From DATLYF01 sp035575095 (GTDB taxonomy: Bacteria; Pseudomonadota; Gammaproteobacteria; Competibacterales; Competibacteraceae), in the NCBI GenBank assembly GCA_035575095.1, contig DATLYF010000045.1, positions 1 to 14,331 of the forward strand: a stretch of DNA of 14,331 bases, given 5' to 3'. The translations under genes and the position numbers were made by a program. Below are positions 6,559-12,664 of this stretch, piece by piece. Below the pieces are notes generated by a model, which ran no database searches, was not told where the DNA came from, and saw only the letters and a list, made by a program, of their open reading frames with translations. The number at the start of each line of letters is the position of its first letter. The first letter of the stretch is position 1.

Positions 6559-7323
6559 TCAGCCGGCTGCGGCCAGCTGCCAGTCGGCGGCCTTGAGGAT
6601 CTGGCCGGTGACCCCCTTGCTATCGGGGCCCATCAGGTACAGGTAGGCCGCCATGATACTGTCGGGTTCGGCCCAGGCCTCGCGGTCGCCGGCCGGATAG
6701 GCTCTGATGCGGATGCCGCTGTGCACCTCGCCGGGGTCGATGGCGTTGACGCGGATCGCGGTGTTGGTTTCCAGTTCGCTGGCCAGGATCCGCATCAGGC
6801 TGCGCTGGCCGCCCTTGGCCACACCGTAGGCACCCCAGTAGGCGCGGCCGTCGCACACCGGGTCGTGGGTGAAGACCACGGAGGCATCCTCGGAGCGAGC
6901 CAGCAGACCGAGCAGGGCCTGGGTGAGCATGAACGGGCCGTTGAGATTGACTTGCAGCACCTGATGCCAGAGCTCGGGATCGTAGAGGCCGATGGGGGTG
7001 AGGGTGCCGAGTAGGGCGGCGTTGTGTAGCAGCCCGTCGAGCCGGCCGAACTCGCCGTCGAGCGCTTCGACCAGGTCGGCATAGTCCTTGGGTGTCGCCC
7101 CCTCCAGGTTGAGGGGGATAATGGCCGGCTGGGGATGGCCGGCTCGCTCGATCTCGTCATACACCATCTCCAGCTTGCGGGTAGTGCGACCGAGCAGCGC
7201 CACGGTGGCCCCGAAGGCGGCGAAGGTGCGTGCTGCCGCACGACCGATGCCGTCGCCGGCGCCGGTCACCAGGATGACGCGCTCGCGCAACAAGTCTGCA
7301 ACGGGCTGGTAAAGTTGGCTCAT
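6559..7323 (-). CDS. yciK: YciK-type short-chain dehydrogenase/reductase lacking the catalytic serine
   Basis: A 254-aa classical-length SDR closely related to the YciK proteins of E. coli (252 aa) and Pseudomonas. The Rossmann motif TGAGDGIG (20-27) and NAALLG (the NAG-type motif, about 101-106) are present, as is the YxxxK pair Tyr166/Lys170 in WGAYGVAK. The serine region, normally FTSSSVG in YciK, reads FTHDPVC here (151-157), so no serine sits where the catalytic one belongs. The usual INPG reads IDPG (195-198). The start at 7323 gives MSQLYQPVADLLRERV and has AGGAG 6 nt upstream. A longer in-frame opening enters the neighbouring gene and is not real. The substrate of YciK is not known to me. 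It is the last gene of the mtaD-ubiG-mupP cluster and may also have its own promoter. Confidence 0.9.
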   Translation of the reverse strand: MSQLYQPVADLLRERVILVTGAGDGIGRAAARTFAAFGATVALLGRTTRKLEMVYDEIERAGHPQPAIIPLNLEGATPKDYADLVEALDGEFGRLDGLLHNAALLGTLTPIGLYDPELWHQVLQVNLNGPFMLTQALLGLLARSEDASVVFTHDPVCDGRAYWGAYGVAKGGQRSLMRILASELETNTAIRVNAIDPGEVHSGIRIRAYPAGDREAWAEPDSIMAAYLYLMGPDSKGVTGQILKAADWQLAAAG

Positions 7324-7364
7324 GAGGATCTCCTGGACTGGCGATGGCGGGGGACTTCGTGTCC

Positions 7365-7383
7365 CTGCTGTCAGCAGATTGTA
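7365..7383 (-). promoter_or_regulatory. Candidate yciK promoter with overlapping palindrome
   Basis: Reading the minus strand, TACAAT (7383-7378) is a fair -10 box. It is followed directly by the perfect dyad CTGCTG-A-CAGCAG (7377-7365), whose centre falls where transcription would start. That arrangement suits a repressor site. The -35 region is weak. A second dyad, GGGAC and GTCCC (7351-7365), lies further into the leader. Confidence 0.35.
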
Positions 7384-7414
7384 GTGTAGCGCCGACGCAA
7401 CTGTCGCCTGTCGC

Positions 7415-8275
7415 TCACGCCGCTGCCTGGCGCGTGCGGCGCCGCTCGCGGCGTTGCACGCGCCAGGCCAGCCACAGCTTGCGCAGCGGGGTAAGGCGCA
7501 CGCGTCGCTCCAGCAGGGCATAGCCGTCCGCCTCCACCTCGGCGAGCCGGGCCATGGCCAGCTCAGCGAGGATGATCTGCGGCAGTTGCGCGGCACGGTC
7601 GGCCTCGGGCAGCAACTCCAGGGCGCGCTTCCAGGTATCATGCACACGCTCGGCCTGGAAGGCGAATAGGGCGCGGGTGCGCTCATCGCCCTGAGACTTG
7701 AGCAGATCGGCCTGGCCGAGGCCGAAGCGGGCCAGCTCGTCCTCGGGGATGTAGAACCGCCCCTGACGGGCGTGGCGGCGCACCTGCAGCAACAGCCGGG
7801 CGAGCAGCAAGGCCATGCCCAGCTCGTGGGCGAAGCGGCTGGTCTGACGGTCACGCATGCCGAGGATCTCGGCGGCGAGCAGGGCCGGGGTACTGCCCAG
7901 ACGATGGCCGTAGAGAGCAAGCTGGGCGAAGCTGGGATAGGCATCGTAGGCCAGATCCATGGCCGTGCCGTCGAGCAGTTCCTGGAAGTGCTCGCGAGCC
8001 AGGGGCGTACGCTCCAGGGCTGCGGCCAAGGCACGGGTGACAGGGTGCTGGGGGCAGCCGGCGTAGAGCCGGCCCAGCTCTTCGCGCCACCAGTCCAGCT
8101 TGCGTATCGCCACCCCTTGGTCGTGGCATTCCTCCACTATCTCGTTGAGCTCGCGCAGCAGGGCGTGGAGGGCGATGAGCGGCCGGCGCCGCTGCGCCTC
8201 CAGGGGCAGCAGGCTGTAGTAGAGGCTGGAGCCACGCGGCGCGGCCTTGTCGTGGCAGTACTGGTCGGGGTTCAT
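7415..8275 (-). CDS. Squalene/phytoene synthase-fold protein with degenerate aspartate motifs
   Basis: A 286-aa protein of the head-to-head prenyl synthase family (HpnD, phytoene and squalene synthases). The N-terminal YCHDKAAPRGSSLYYSLL, WWREEL (62-67), LLDGTAMDLAYDAYPSF (100-116) and GRFYIPEDELARFG (172-185) follow HpnD, as does the C-terminal LTPLRKLWLAWRV. Both metal-diphosphate motifs are lost. The first DDxxDE-type site reads RELNEIVEE (41-49). The second, normally NILRDVxED, reads RLLLQVRRHAR (160-170). Prenyl-diphosphate condensation is therefore doubtful, and a non-enzymatic or different role is more likely. The eukaryotic complex I factor NDUFAF6 is, as I recall, another family member thought not to be an active synthase. 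The gene starts 3 nt after the mupP stop and has no strong ribosome-binding site, which suggests translational coupling. No carotenoid or hopanoid genes are nearby. Confidence 0.85.
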   Translation of the reverse strand: MNPDQYCHDKAAPRGSSLYYSLLPLEAQRRRPLIALHALLRELNEIVEECHDQGVAIRKLDWWREELGRLYAGCPQHPVTRALAAALERTPLAREHFQELLDGTAMDLAYDAYPSFAQLALYGHRLGSTPALLAAEILGMRDRQTSRFAHELGMALLLARLLLQVRRHARQGRFYIPEDELARFGLGQADLLKSQGDERTRALFAFQAERVHDTWKRALELLPEADRAAQLPQIILAELAMARLAEVEADGYALLERRVRLTPLRKLWLAWRVQRRERRRTRQAAA

Positions 8276-8278
8276 CGT

Positions 8279-8941
8279 TTAGGTGGGAAGCCAGTCCAGC
8301 AGTTCGCGGGGATGATCGATCAGGCCGTGGGCGCCCCACTGCTCGGGGTGTTCGTCGGCGGCGAGGTAGCCGTAGCGGGCCACCACTGTGGTCATGCCGG
8401 CGCGACGGCCGGCCTCGATATCGCGCTCGGCATCGCCCAAGTACAGGCAGTCCTGTGCCTGTACCCCGGCGACGCGGCAGGCGTGCAGCAGCGGTGCCGG
8501 GTGGGGTTTGCGCTCGGCAACGGTGTCGCCGCTCACCACGCAGGCGGCACGCTGGCGCAGGTCCAGGGCTGCCAGCAGCGGTTCGGTGAGCCAGCCCGGC
8601 TTGTTGGTGACGATGCCCCAGGCGAGGCCCTGCCTCTCGATGCGCTGCAGCACTTCGACCATGCCGGGGAAGAGGACAGTGTCGCGGGCCAGGTCCGCGG
8701 CGTAGATGTCGAGGAAGCGGGCGCGCAGCTCGTCGAAGCCGGGGTCGCCAGGGCCGCGGTCAAAGCCCAGCCTGACTAGCCCCAGCGAACCGTGAGAGAC
8801 CACCGGGCGGATGCGAGCGAAGGGCAGCGGTGCAAGCCCCCGCTCCTGGCGCAGGCCGTTGAGGGCGCGGGCCATGTCCGGGGCGGTATCGAGCAGGGTG
8901 CCGTCCAGGTCGAATAGCACGCAGCGCAGGGCGCTGGCCAT
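8279..8941 (-). CDS. mupP: HAD phosphatase, probable MupP (N-acetylmuramic acid 6-phosphate phosphatase)
   Basis: A 220-aa HAD-superfamily phosphatase of the Gph type. The nucleophile motif FDLDGTLLDT (10-19), motif II VTNKP, motif III lysine in ERKPHPAPLL and motif IV LGDAERDIEAG are all intact. General annotation would call it phosphoglycolate phosphatase. Its position between ubiG and yciK, and features shared with P. aeruginosa MupP (VVSHGSLGLV after the cap start, VARYGYLAADEHPEQWGA and IDHPRELL near the end), point to MupP. MupP dephosphorylates MurNAc-6-P in the Pseudomonas-type cell-wall recycling route that bypasses de novo UDP-MurNAc synthesis. The start is 10 nt after ubiG and the stop is 3 nt before the next gene, so it is clearly operonic. 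The MupP call is inference from sequence recall and context; amgK and murU are not in the window. Confidence 0.87.
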   Translation of the reverse strand: MASALRCVLFDLDGTLLDTAPDMARALNGLRQERGLAPLPFARIRPVVSHGSLGLVRLGFDRGPGDPGFDELRARFLDIYAADLARDTVLFPGMVEVLQRIERQGLAWGIVTNKPGWLTEPLLAALDLRQRAACVVSGDTVAERKPHPAPLLHACRVAGVQAQDCLYLGDAERDIEAGRRAGMTTVVARYGYLAADEHPEQWGAHGLIDHPRELLDWLPT

Positions 8942-8951
8942 GGTCTCAGCC

Positions 8952-9665
8952 CTAGGCCCGGCAGTGGGCCATATAGTTAACCTCCACCCCCGGTGCCAGC
9001 CAGAAGCGGCGCGTCAGAGGATTGTAGTGCAGCCCGATCATGTCTTGCGGTTCCAGGCCGGCTTGCGTGCACCACTCGGCCAGTTCGGAGGGACGGATGA
9101 ACTTCTGGTAGTCGTGGGTGCCCCTGGGCAGCAGGCGCAGCAGGTATTCGGCGCCGATGATGGCGAACAGATACGACTTGGGATTGCGGTTGATGGTGGA
9201 AAAGAACACATGACCACTGGGCCTGACCAGGCGGGCACAGGCGGCGATCACCGAGGCCGGCTCGGGCACGTGCTCCAGCATTTCCATACAGGTGACCACG
9301 TCGAAGGCGGCCGGTTCCTGCGCGGCTAGCTCTTCGGCAGTGCCATGGCGATAGTCCACCCGGGCGCCGGACTCCAGCAGGTGCAGCCGGGCCACGGCCA
9401 ATGGTGCCTCGCCCATGTCGATGCCAGTCACCGCGGCGCCGCGCAGGGCCATGCTCTCGGCCAGAATGCCGCCGCCACAGCCCACATCCAGCACTCGCTT
9501 GCCGGCCAGCCCGCCACAGCGGCGGTCGATATAGTCCAGGCGCAGGGGGTTGATGTCGTGCAGGGGCTTGAACTCGCTCTCCGGGTCCCACCAGCGGCTG
9601 GCCAGGGCCTCGAACTTGGCGATCTCCTGGCTATCCACGTTACGTTCGGGGACGGGTGTGTTCAT
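8952..9665 (-). CDS. ubiG: 3-demethylubiquinone-9 3-O-methyltransferase UbiG
   Basis: A 237-aa SAM-dependent methyltransferase that performs both O-methylations of ubiquinone biosynthesis. UbiG is typically about 230-240 aa. The N-terminus NVDSQEIAKFEALASRWWDP and the following FKPLHDINPLRLDYI are diagnostic. The SAM site is VLDVGCGGGILAE (58-70), and EMLEHVPEP follows. INRNPKSYLFAI and GTHDYQKFIRPSEL are further UbiG hallmarks. I start it at the ATG ending at 9665 (MNTPVPERNVDSQE), which has GAGGGAG just upstream. An earlier in-frame start at 9716 would overlap mtaD and add 17 unrelated residues. It follows the MTA deaminase by 16 nt in the same operon. The link is plausible metabolically, since SAM chemistry yields MTA and SAH, but this is inference. 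Confidence 0.97.
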   Translation of the reverse strand: MNTPVPERNVDSQEIAKFEALASRWWDPESEFKPLHDINPLRLDYIDRRCGGLAGKRVLDVGCGGGILAESMALRGAAVTGIDMGEAPLAVARLHLLESGARVDYRHGTAEELAAQEPAAFDVVTCMEMLEHVPEPASVIAACARLVRPSGHVFFSTINRNPKSYLFAIIGAEYLLRLLPRGTHDYQKFIRPSELAEWCTQAGLEPQDMIGLHYNPLTRRFWLAPGVEVNYMAHCRA

Positions 9666-9681
9666 CTCGGCTCCCTCGGTT

Positions 9682-10998
9682 TCAGCCGGTGATGCGATCA
9701 CGCCACTGGCGAGCACGGGCGCCCAGCTCCTCCGCGTCCAGGGTGGTGAGGCGGCGCCTGTCCAGCAGCCGGCGTCCGGCCACCCAGACGTCGCTCACCT
9801 GCTGGCGGCCGGTGGCGTAGACCAGTTGCGAAATGGGATGGTAGAGGGGCTGGCTCTCCAGCCCACCCAGTTCCACGGCAGCGAGATCCGCCCACTTGCC
9901 CGGCTCCAGCGAACCGAGCTCCGCTTCCAGCCCCAGGGCGCGCGCGCCGTTCAGCGTGGCCATGGTCAACACCCGCGCCGCCGGCAGGGCGCTGGCGTCG
10001 GCCGCCACGCCCTTGGCCAGCAGGGCGGCGGTGCGCATCTCGCCGAACAGGTCCAGGTCGTTGTTGCTGGCAGCGCCGTCGGTGCCGAGGGCGACGTTGA
10101 CGCCGGCTGCGATGAGCCGCGCCACCGGACAGAAGCCGCTGGCCAGCTTGAGGTTGGATTCGGGGCAGTGGACTACGCTGACTCCTGCTGCCGCGGCCTC
10201 ATGGATCTCCTCGTCGCTGAGCTGGGTCATGTGCACGGCGATGAGGCGACGGCTGACCAGACCCAGTTCCTTGAGGCTGCGCCACGGCCGGCAGCCGTGC
10301 CGGGCCAGGTGATCCTCCACCTCGGTGGCGGTCTCGTGGACGTGGATGTGGATGGGCAGATCCAGGCTCTCCGCCAGCTTCGCCACCCGCGCCAGATTGG
10401 CAGCGCTCACGGTGTAGGGCGCATGCGGGGCGAGAGTGAAGCCGATCAGGGGATCATTTCGGTAGCGCTCGCGCAAGGCCAGGCCCTTGTCTAGGTACTC
10501 GGCGGCGTCCTTGGCCCAGGCGCTGGGGAACTCGATGAGGATGATCCCCAAGCGGATGCGCATGCCCGCTGCGCGAGCAGCCTCGGCCACAGCATCGGGG
10601 AAGAAGTACATGTCGTTGCAGCAGGTGATGCCGCCGCGCAGCATCTCGGCTATGGCTAGCAGGCTGCCGTCGCGCACGAACTCAGGACTGACCCAACGCC
10701 CCTCGGCTGGCCAGATGTGGTTGTTCAGCCACTCCATCAGCGGCAGGTCGTCGGCAAAGCCGCGCAACAGATTCATGGCGGCGTGGGTGTGGAGATTGAT
10801 CAGACCGGGGATGAGGGCGTGCTCGGGCAGTTCCACCACCGCGCTGGCCTGGTAGCGGTGCTGCGCCTCTGCCGCCGGCAGCACGGCGTGGATGCGTCCG
10901 TCGCGGATGGCCAGCGCCTGTCCCTCCAGCACCGCACCTTCCGGCACCACTGGAATCAGCCAGCGCGGCAGCAGCAGCGTATCGACGGCTTCTTGCAT
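9682..10998 (-). CDS. mtaD: 5'-methylthioadenosine / S-adenosylhomocysteine deaminase (TRZ/ATZ amidohydrolase)
   Basis: A 438-aa cytoplasmic zinc amidohydrolase. The metal motif is NLHTH (His70, His72) after the LIPGLI strand. The next ligand and acid are His219 and Glu222 in HIHVHET, followed by His256 in VHMTQLSDEE. CPESNLKLASG (278-288) and GTDGAASNN with Asp307 complete the site. The composition matches the MTA/SAH deaminase subgroup. The P. aeruginosa homologue PA3170 is reported to deaminate MTA to methylthioinosine, which a phosphorylase then converts to methylthioribose-1-P, the substrate of MtnA. It heads the minus-strand operon with ubiG 16 nt behind. The start ATG has AGGGGA upstream, and a perfect -10 box lies 29 nt before it. 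The exact substrate preference (MTA, SAH or 5'-deoxyadenosine) is inferred. Confidence 0.92.
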   Translation of the reverse strand: MQEAVDTLLLPRWLIPVVPEGAVLEGQALAIRDGRIHAVLPAAEAQHRYQASAVVELPEHALIPGLINLHTHAAMNLLRGFADDLPLMEWLNNHIWPAEGRWVSPEFVRDGSLLAIAEMLRGGITCCNDMYFFPDAVAEAARAAGMRIRLGIILIEFPSAWAKDAAEYLDKGLALRERYRNDPLIGFTLAPHAPYTVSAANLARVAKLAESLDLPIHIHVHETATEVEDHLARHGCRPWRSLKELGLVSRRLIAVHMTQLSDEEIHEAAAAGVSVVHCPESNLKLASGFCPVARLIAAGVNVALGTDGAASNNDLDLFGEMRTAALLAKGVAADASALPAARVLTMATLNGARALGLEAELGSLEPGKWADLAAVELGGLESQPLYHPISQLVYATGRQQVSDVWVAGRRLLDRRRLTTLDAEELGARARQWRDRITG

Positions 10999-11027
10999 GA
11001 TGTTCCCCTGGCGATGGAAGGGCGGAA

Positions 11028-11057
11028 ATTATAACCAGTGGAGCGCAGGGGAACGAA
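11028..11057 (-). promoter_or_regulatory. Promoter of the mtaD-ubiG-mupP operon
   Basis: On the minus strand TTCGTT (11057-11052) and a perfect TATAAT (11033-11028) are separated by 18 nt. The predicted start is near 11021, giving a leader of about 23 nt with AGGGGA before the mtaD ATG. It sits just downstream of the ompA terminator, which fits an independent transcription unit. Confidence 0.65.
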
Positions 11058-11069
11058 CCGCCGTTGGAC

Positions 11070-11095
11070 AAAAAAACCCCGGCACAGAGCCGGGG
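11070..11095 (-). terminator. Intrinsic terminator of ompA
   Basis: On the minus strand a perfect 7-bp GC stem (CCCCGGC with GCCGGGG, 5-nt loop) is followed by seven Ts (11076-11070). It lies about 40 nt after the ompA stop. This is a textbook rho-independent terminator. Confidence 0.93.
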
Positions 11096-11134
11096 TGGAT
11101 CGTATCGAGACCTGCCGGATGCAGTTTTGTTGGC

Positions 11135-11722
11135 TTACTGCGTTACCTTGCCGCTAGCCTCGATGGTGATCTCGACGCGGCGGTTCTTGGCACGGCCCTC
11201 GGCGGTGGCGTTGCTGGCCACCGGCTGGCGCTCACCCATGCCGCTGGTGTGGATGATAGCGGGATTCACGCCCTTCTGCACCAGGTACTGCTGCACGGCA
11301 GCGGCGCGGCGCTCGGACAGGCGCTGATTGTAGGCATCGCTGCCGACGCTGTCGGTATGGCCGACCACGTCGATGGAGTTGACCGACTCGACGCGGTTCA
11401 GGTCGCTGACCAGCTTGTCCAGGCTGGCCTTGCCGGCCGGCTTCAGGGTGGACTTGTCGAAGTCGAAGAAGGCGTCGGCAGACAGGGTCAGGCGCTCGAC
11501 CACCGGCTGCGGCGCAGGCGCGGCAGCAACCTCGCCGACGCACTCGGGGAAGGTAACGCCGCCCATGGTCAGCACGCAACGATCGAACGGATCTTTCACC
11601 GGCCGGTCATAGTTGTCGCGGACAAACAACTGTTCCTGAGCCTGAACGGCGGGCACGGCGGCAGCCAGGAGGGTCAAAGAGGCGACCACGCTGGCACCGA
11701 TCTTGGTAAAGTTAGATTTCAT
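11135..11722 (-). CDS. Short periplasmic OmpA C-terminal-domain protein
   Basis: A 195-aa exported protein. The signal peptide is clear: MKSNFTK, a hydrophobic core, then AVQA before Gln29 as the likely cleavage site. Because residue 29 is not Cys, this is not a lipoprotein. A short linker carries two cysteines, Cys49 (DPFDRC) and Cys61 (FPEC), that could form a disulfide, then an Ala/Pro stretch. The peptidoglycan-binding OmpA domain (about 80-190) has FFDFDKSTL, VVGHTDSVGSDAYNQRLSERRA and GRAKNRRVEI; the Asp and Arg that bind diaminopimelate are present. There is no beta-barrel domain, so it is probably soluble and wall-associated. The start at 11722 is set by the signal peptide and a strong GGGAGG site 7 nt upstream; an opening 27 codons earlier is not supported. 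It has its own terminator and is divergent from a response regulator. Confidence 0.92.
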   Translation of the reverse strand: MKSNFTKIGASVVASLTLLAAAVPAVQAQEQLFVRDNYDRPVKDPFDRCVLTMGGVTFPECVGEVAAAPAPQPVVERLTLSADAFFDFDKSTLKPAGKASLDKLVSDLNRVESVNSIDVVGHTDSVGSDAYNQRLSERRAAAVQQYLVQKGVNPAIIHTSGMGERQPVASNATAEGRAKNRRVEITIEASGKVTQ

Positions 11723-11812
11723 AGCAGAACCTCCCGAAAGAGAACGACGTTTTACAACCTTTTTGGTACTCTCCAGCGCTGGGGGCTTGTGTATCCAGCG
11801 CACGTCCAGAAC

Positions 11813-11837
11813 TTACTGCCAGTATAATTTACTGCCA
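11813..11837. repeat. Direct repeat TTACTGCCA in the ompA / response-regulator intergenic region
   Basis: TTACTGCCA occurs at 11813-11821 and again at 11829-11837, a 16-bp period. Extended 15-mers (11811-11825 and 11827-11841) match at 12 positions. The region is markedly AT-rich compared with the rest of the window. Tandem direct repeats are typical OmpR/PhoB-family regulator sites, although the usual period is 10-11 bp. Confidence 0.5.
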
Positions 11838-11866
11838 ATAGGGATAATAGCTTGCTGCTGTTTTCA

Positions 11867-11894
11867 ATGATACAGCGTTGTGTCAGAATTGCAA
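11867..11894 (-). promoter_or_regulatory. Candidate ompA promoter
   Basis: On the minus strand TTGCAA (11894-11889) and TATCAT (11872-11867) are 16 nt apart, predicting a leader of about 137 nt for ompA. A second possible -10, TATACT (11826-11821), lies closer and inside the direct-repeat area, with no good -35. The true start cannot be chosen from sequence alone. Confidence 0.4.
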
Positions 11895-11913
11895 AAAATG
11901 TTGTTAAAGACAC

Positions 11914-11918
11914 AAAGG
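11914..11918 (+). promoter_or_regulatory. Ribosome-binding site deciding the GTG start of the response regulator
   Basis: AAAGG lies 7 nt before the GTG at 11926 but only 1 nt before the in-frame GTG at 11920. This favours 11926 as the start. Confidence 0.6.
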
Positions 11919-11925
11919 TGTGCAA

Positions 11926-12624
11926 GTGCGAGTAGCGCTGCTTGAGGATGATCCTACGCAAGCAGAGCTCATGCTTGCTTGGTTGGAAAACGAAGGGCAT
12001 GAATGTCATCTGTTTTCTCAGGGCAAGCACCTGATCCGCAGCCTCGGCCGTGATACCTTCGACCTCATCATCCTCGACTGGATGCTGCCGGACATCGAGG
12101 GGATCCAGGTCCTGCGCTGGATCCGCGAGCATCTGGACTGGCATGTGCCGGTGCTGTTCGTTACCGCCCGCGATGCCGAGGCGGACGTGGTGGATGCGCT
12201 GGAGTGCGGTGCCGACGACTATATGGCGAAACCGATCAAGCATCGTGAGATGCTGGCCCGGATCAAGGCCATCACCCGGCGCACCCAGGCGCAGCCCGAG
12301 GACGGCGGCACGCTGCAACTGGGCCCCTACGGATTGAATCTCACCACCCGCACGGTGAGCCTGCGCGGCATGCCCGTCGAACTCACCCAAAAGGAGTTCG
12401 AGCTGGTGCTGTTCCTGTTCCGCTCCGCGGGACGGGTGTTGTCGCGCGGCCACATCCTGGAGGGCGTGTGGGGCTGCAGCCCGGACCTCAACACGCGCAC
12501 CGTGGATACCCACATCAGCCGCATCCGCAACAAGCTGGGTTTAAAAGGTGAGCACGGCTGGCAGCTCAAGGCCGTCTACCAGCATGGTTACCGCCTGGAG
12601 CGGGTGGAAGAGAGCCCGGCCTGA
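11926..12624 (+). CDS. OmpR/PhoB-family two-component response regulator
   Basis: A 232-aa cytoplasmic DNA-binding regulator. The receiver domain (1-118) has the acidic pair Asp8/Asp9 (VALLEDDP), phospho-acceptor Asp51 (IILDWMLPDIEG), Thr80 (VLFVTARD) and Lys102 (YMAKPIKHREML), so it looks phosphorylatable. The winged-helix output domain (about 128-226) shows LTQKEFELVLFLFRSAGRVLSR and NTRTVDTHISRIRNKLGL, then HGYRLERV. I prefer the GTG at 11926 (MRVALLEDD) over the one 6 nt earlier because of ribosome-binding-site spacing. No histidine kinase is adjacent, so it is an orphan regulator within this window. It is divergent from the ompA-like gene across 203 nt of AT-rich DNA and might control it; that link is inference. 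Confidence 0.93.
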   Translation: MRVALLEDDPTQAELMLAWLENEGHECHLFSQGKHLIRSLGRDTFDLIILDWMLPDIEGIQVLRWIREHLDWHVPVLFVTARDAEADVVDALECGADDYMAKPIKHREMLARIKAITRRTQAQPEDGGTLQLGPYGLNLTTRTVSLRGMPVELTQKEFELVLFLFRSAGRVLSRGHILEGVWGCSPDLNTRTVDTHISRIRNKLGLKGEHGWQLKAVYQHGYRLERVEESPA

Positions 12625-12664
12625 GCGCCGCCTGCGGCTTTCCTGTTTCCGGAGCCTCTCCCTA

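Noticed and set aside
7772..8779. Long plus-strand open frame (335 codons) opposite the synthase-fold gene and mupP
   Set aside because: Composition is Gly/Gln/Ala/Val-rich with no domain, and the opposite strand encodes clear family proteins; the same artefact explains the frame at 9550-10494 opposite mtaD.
9666..9716. Upstream in-frame start for UbiG
   Set aside because: It overlaps mtaD, adds residues unlike UbiG, and lacks the ribosome-binding site that precedes the ATG at 9665.
11823..11828. Perfect TATAAT on the plus strand as the response-regulator promoter
   Set aside because: It lies about 100 nt upstream with no -35 at proper spacing. It may be real, but it cannot be preferred over other AT-rich matches in this region.
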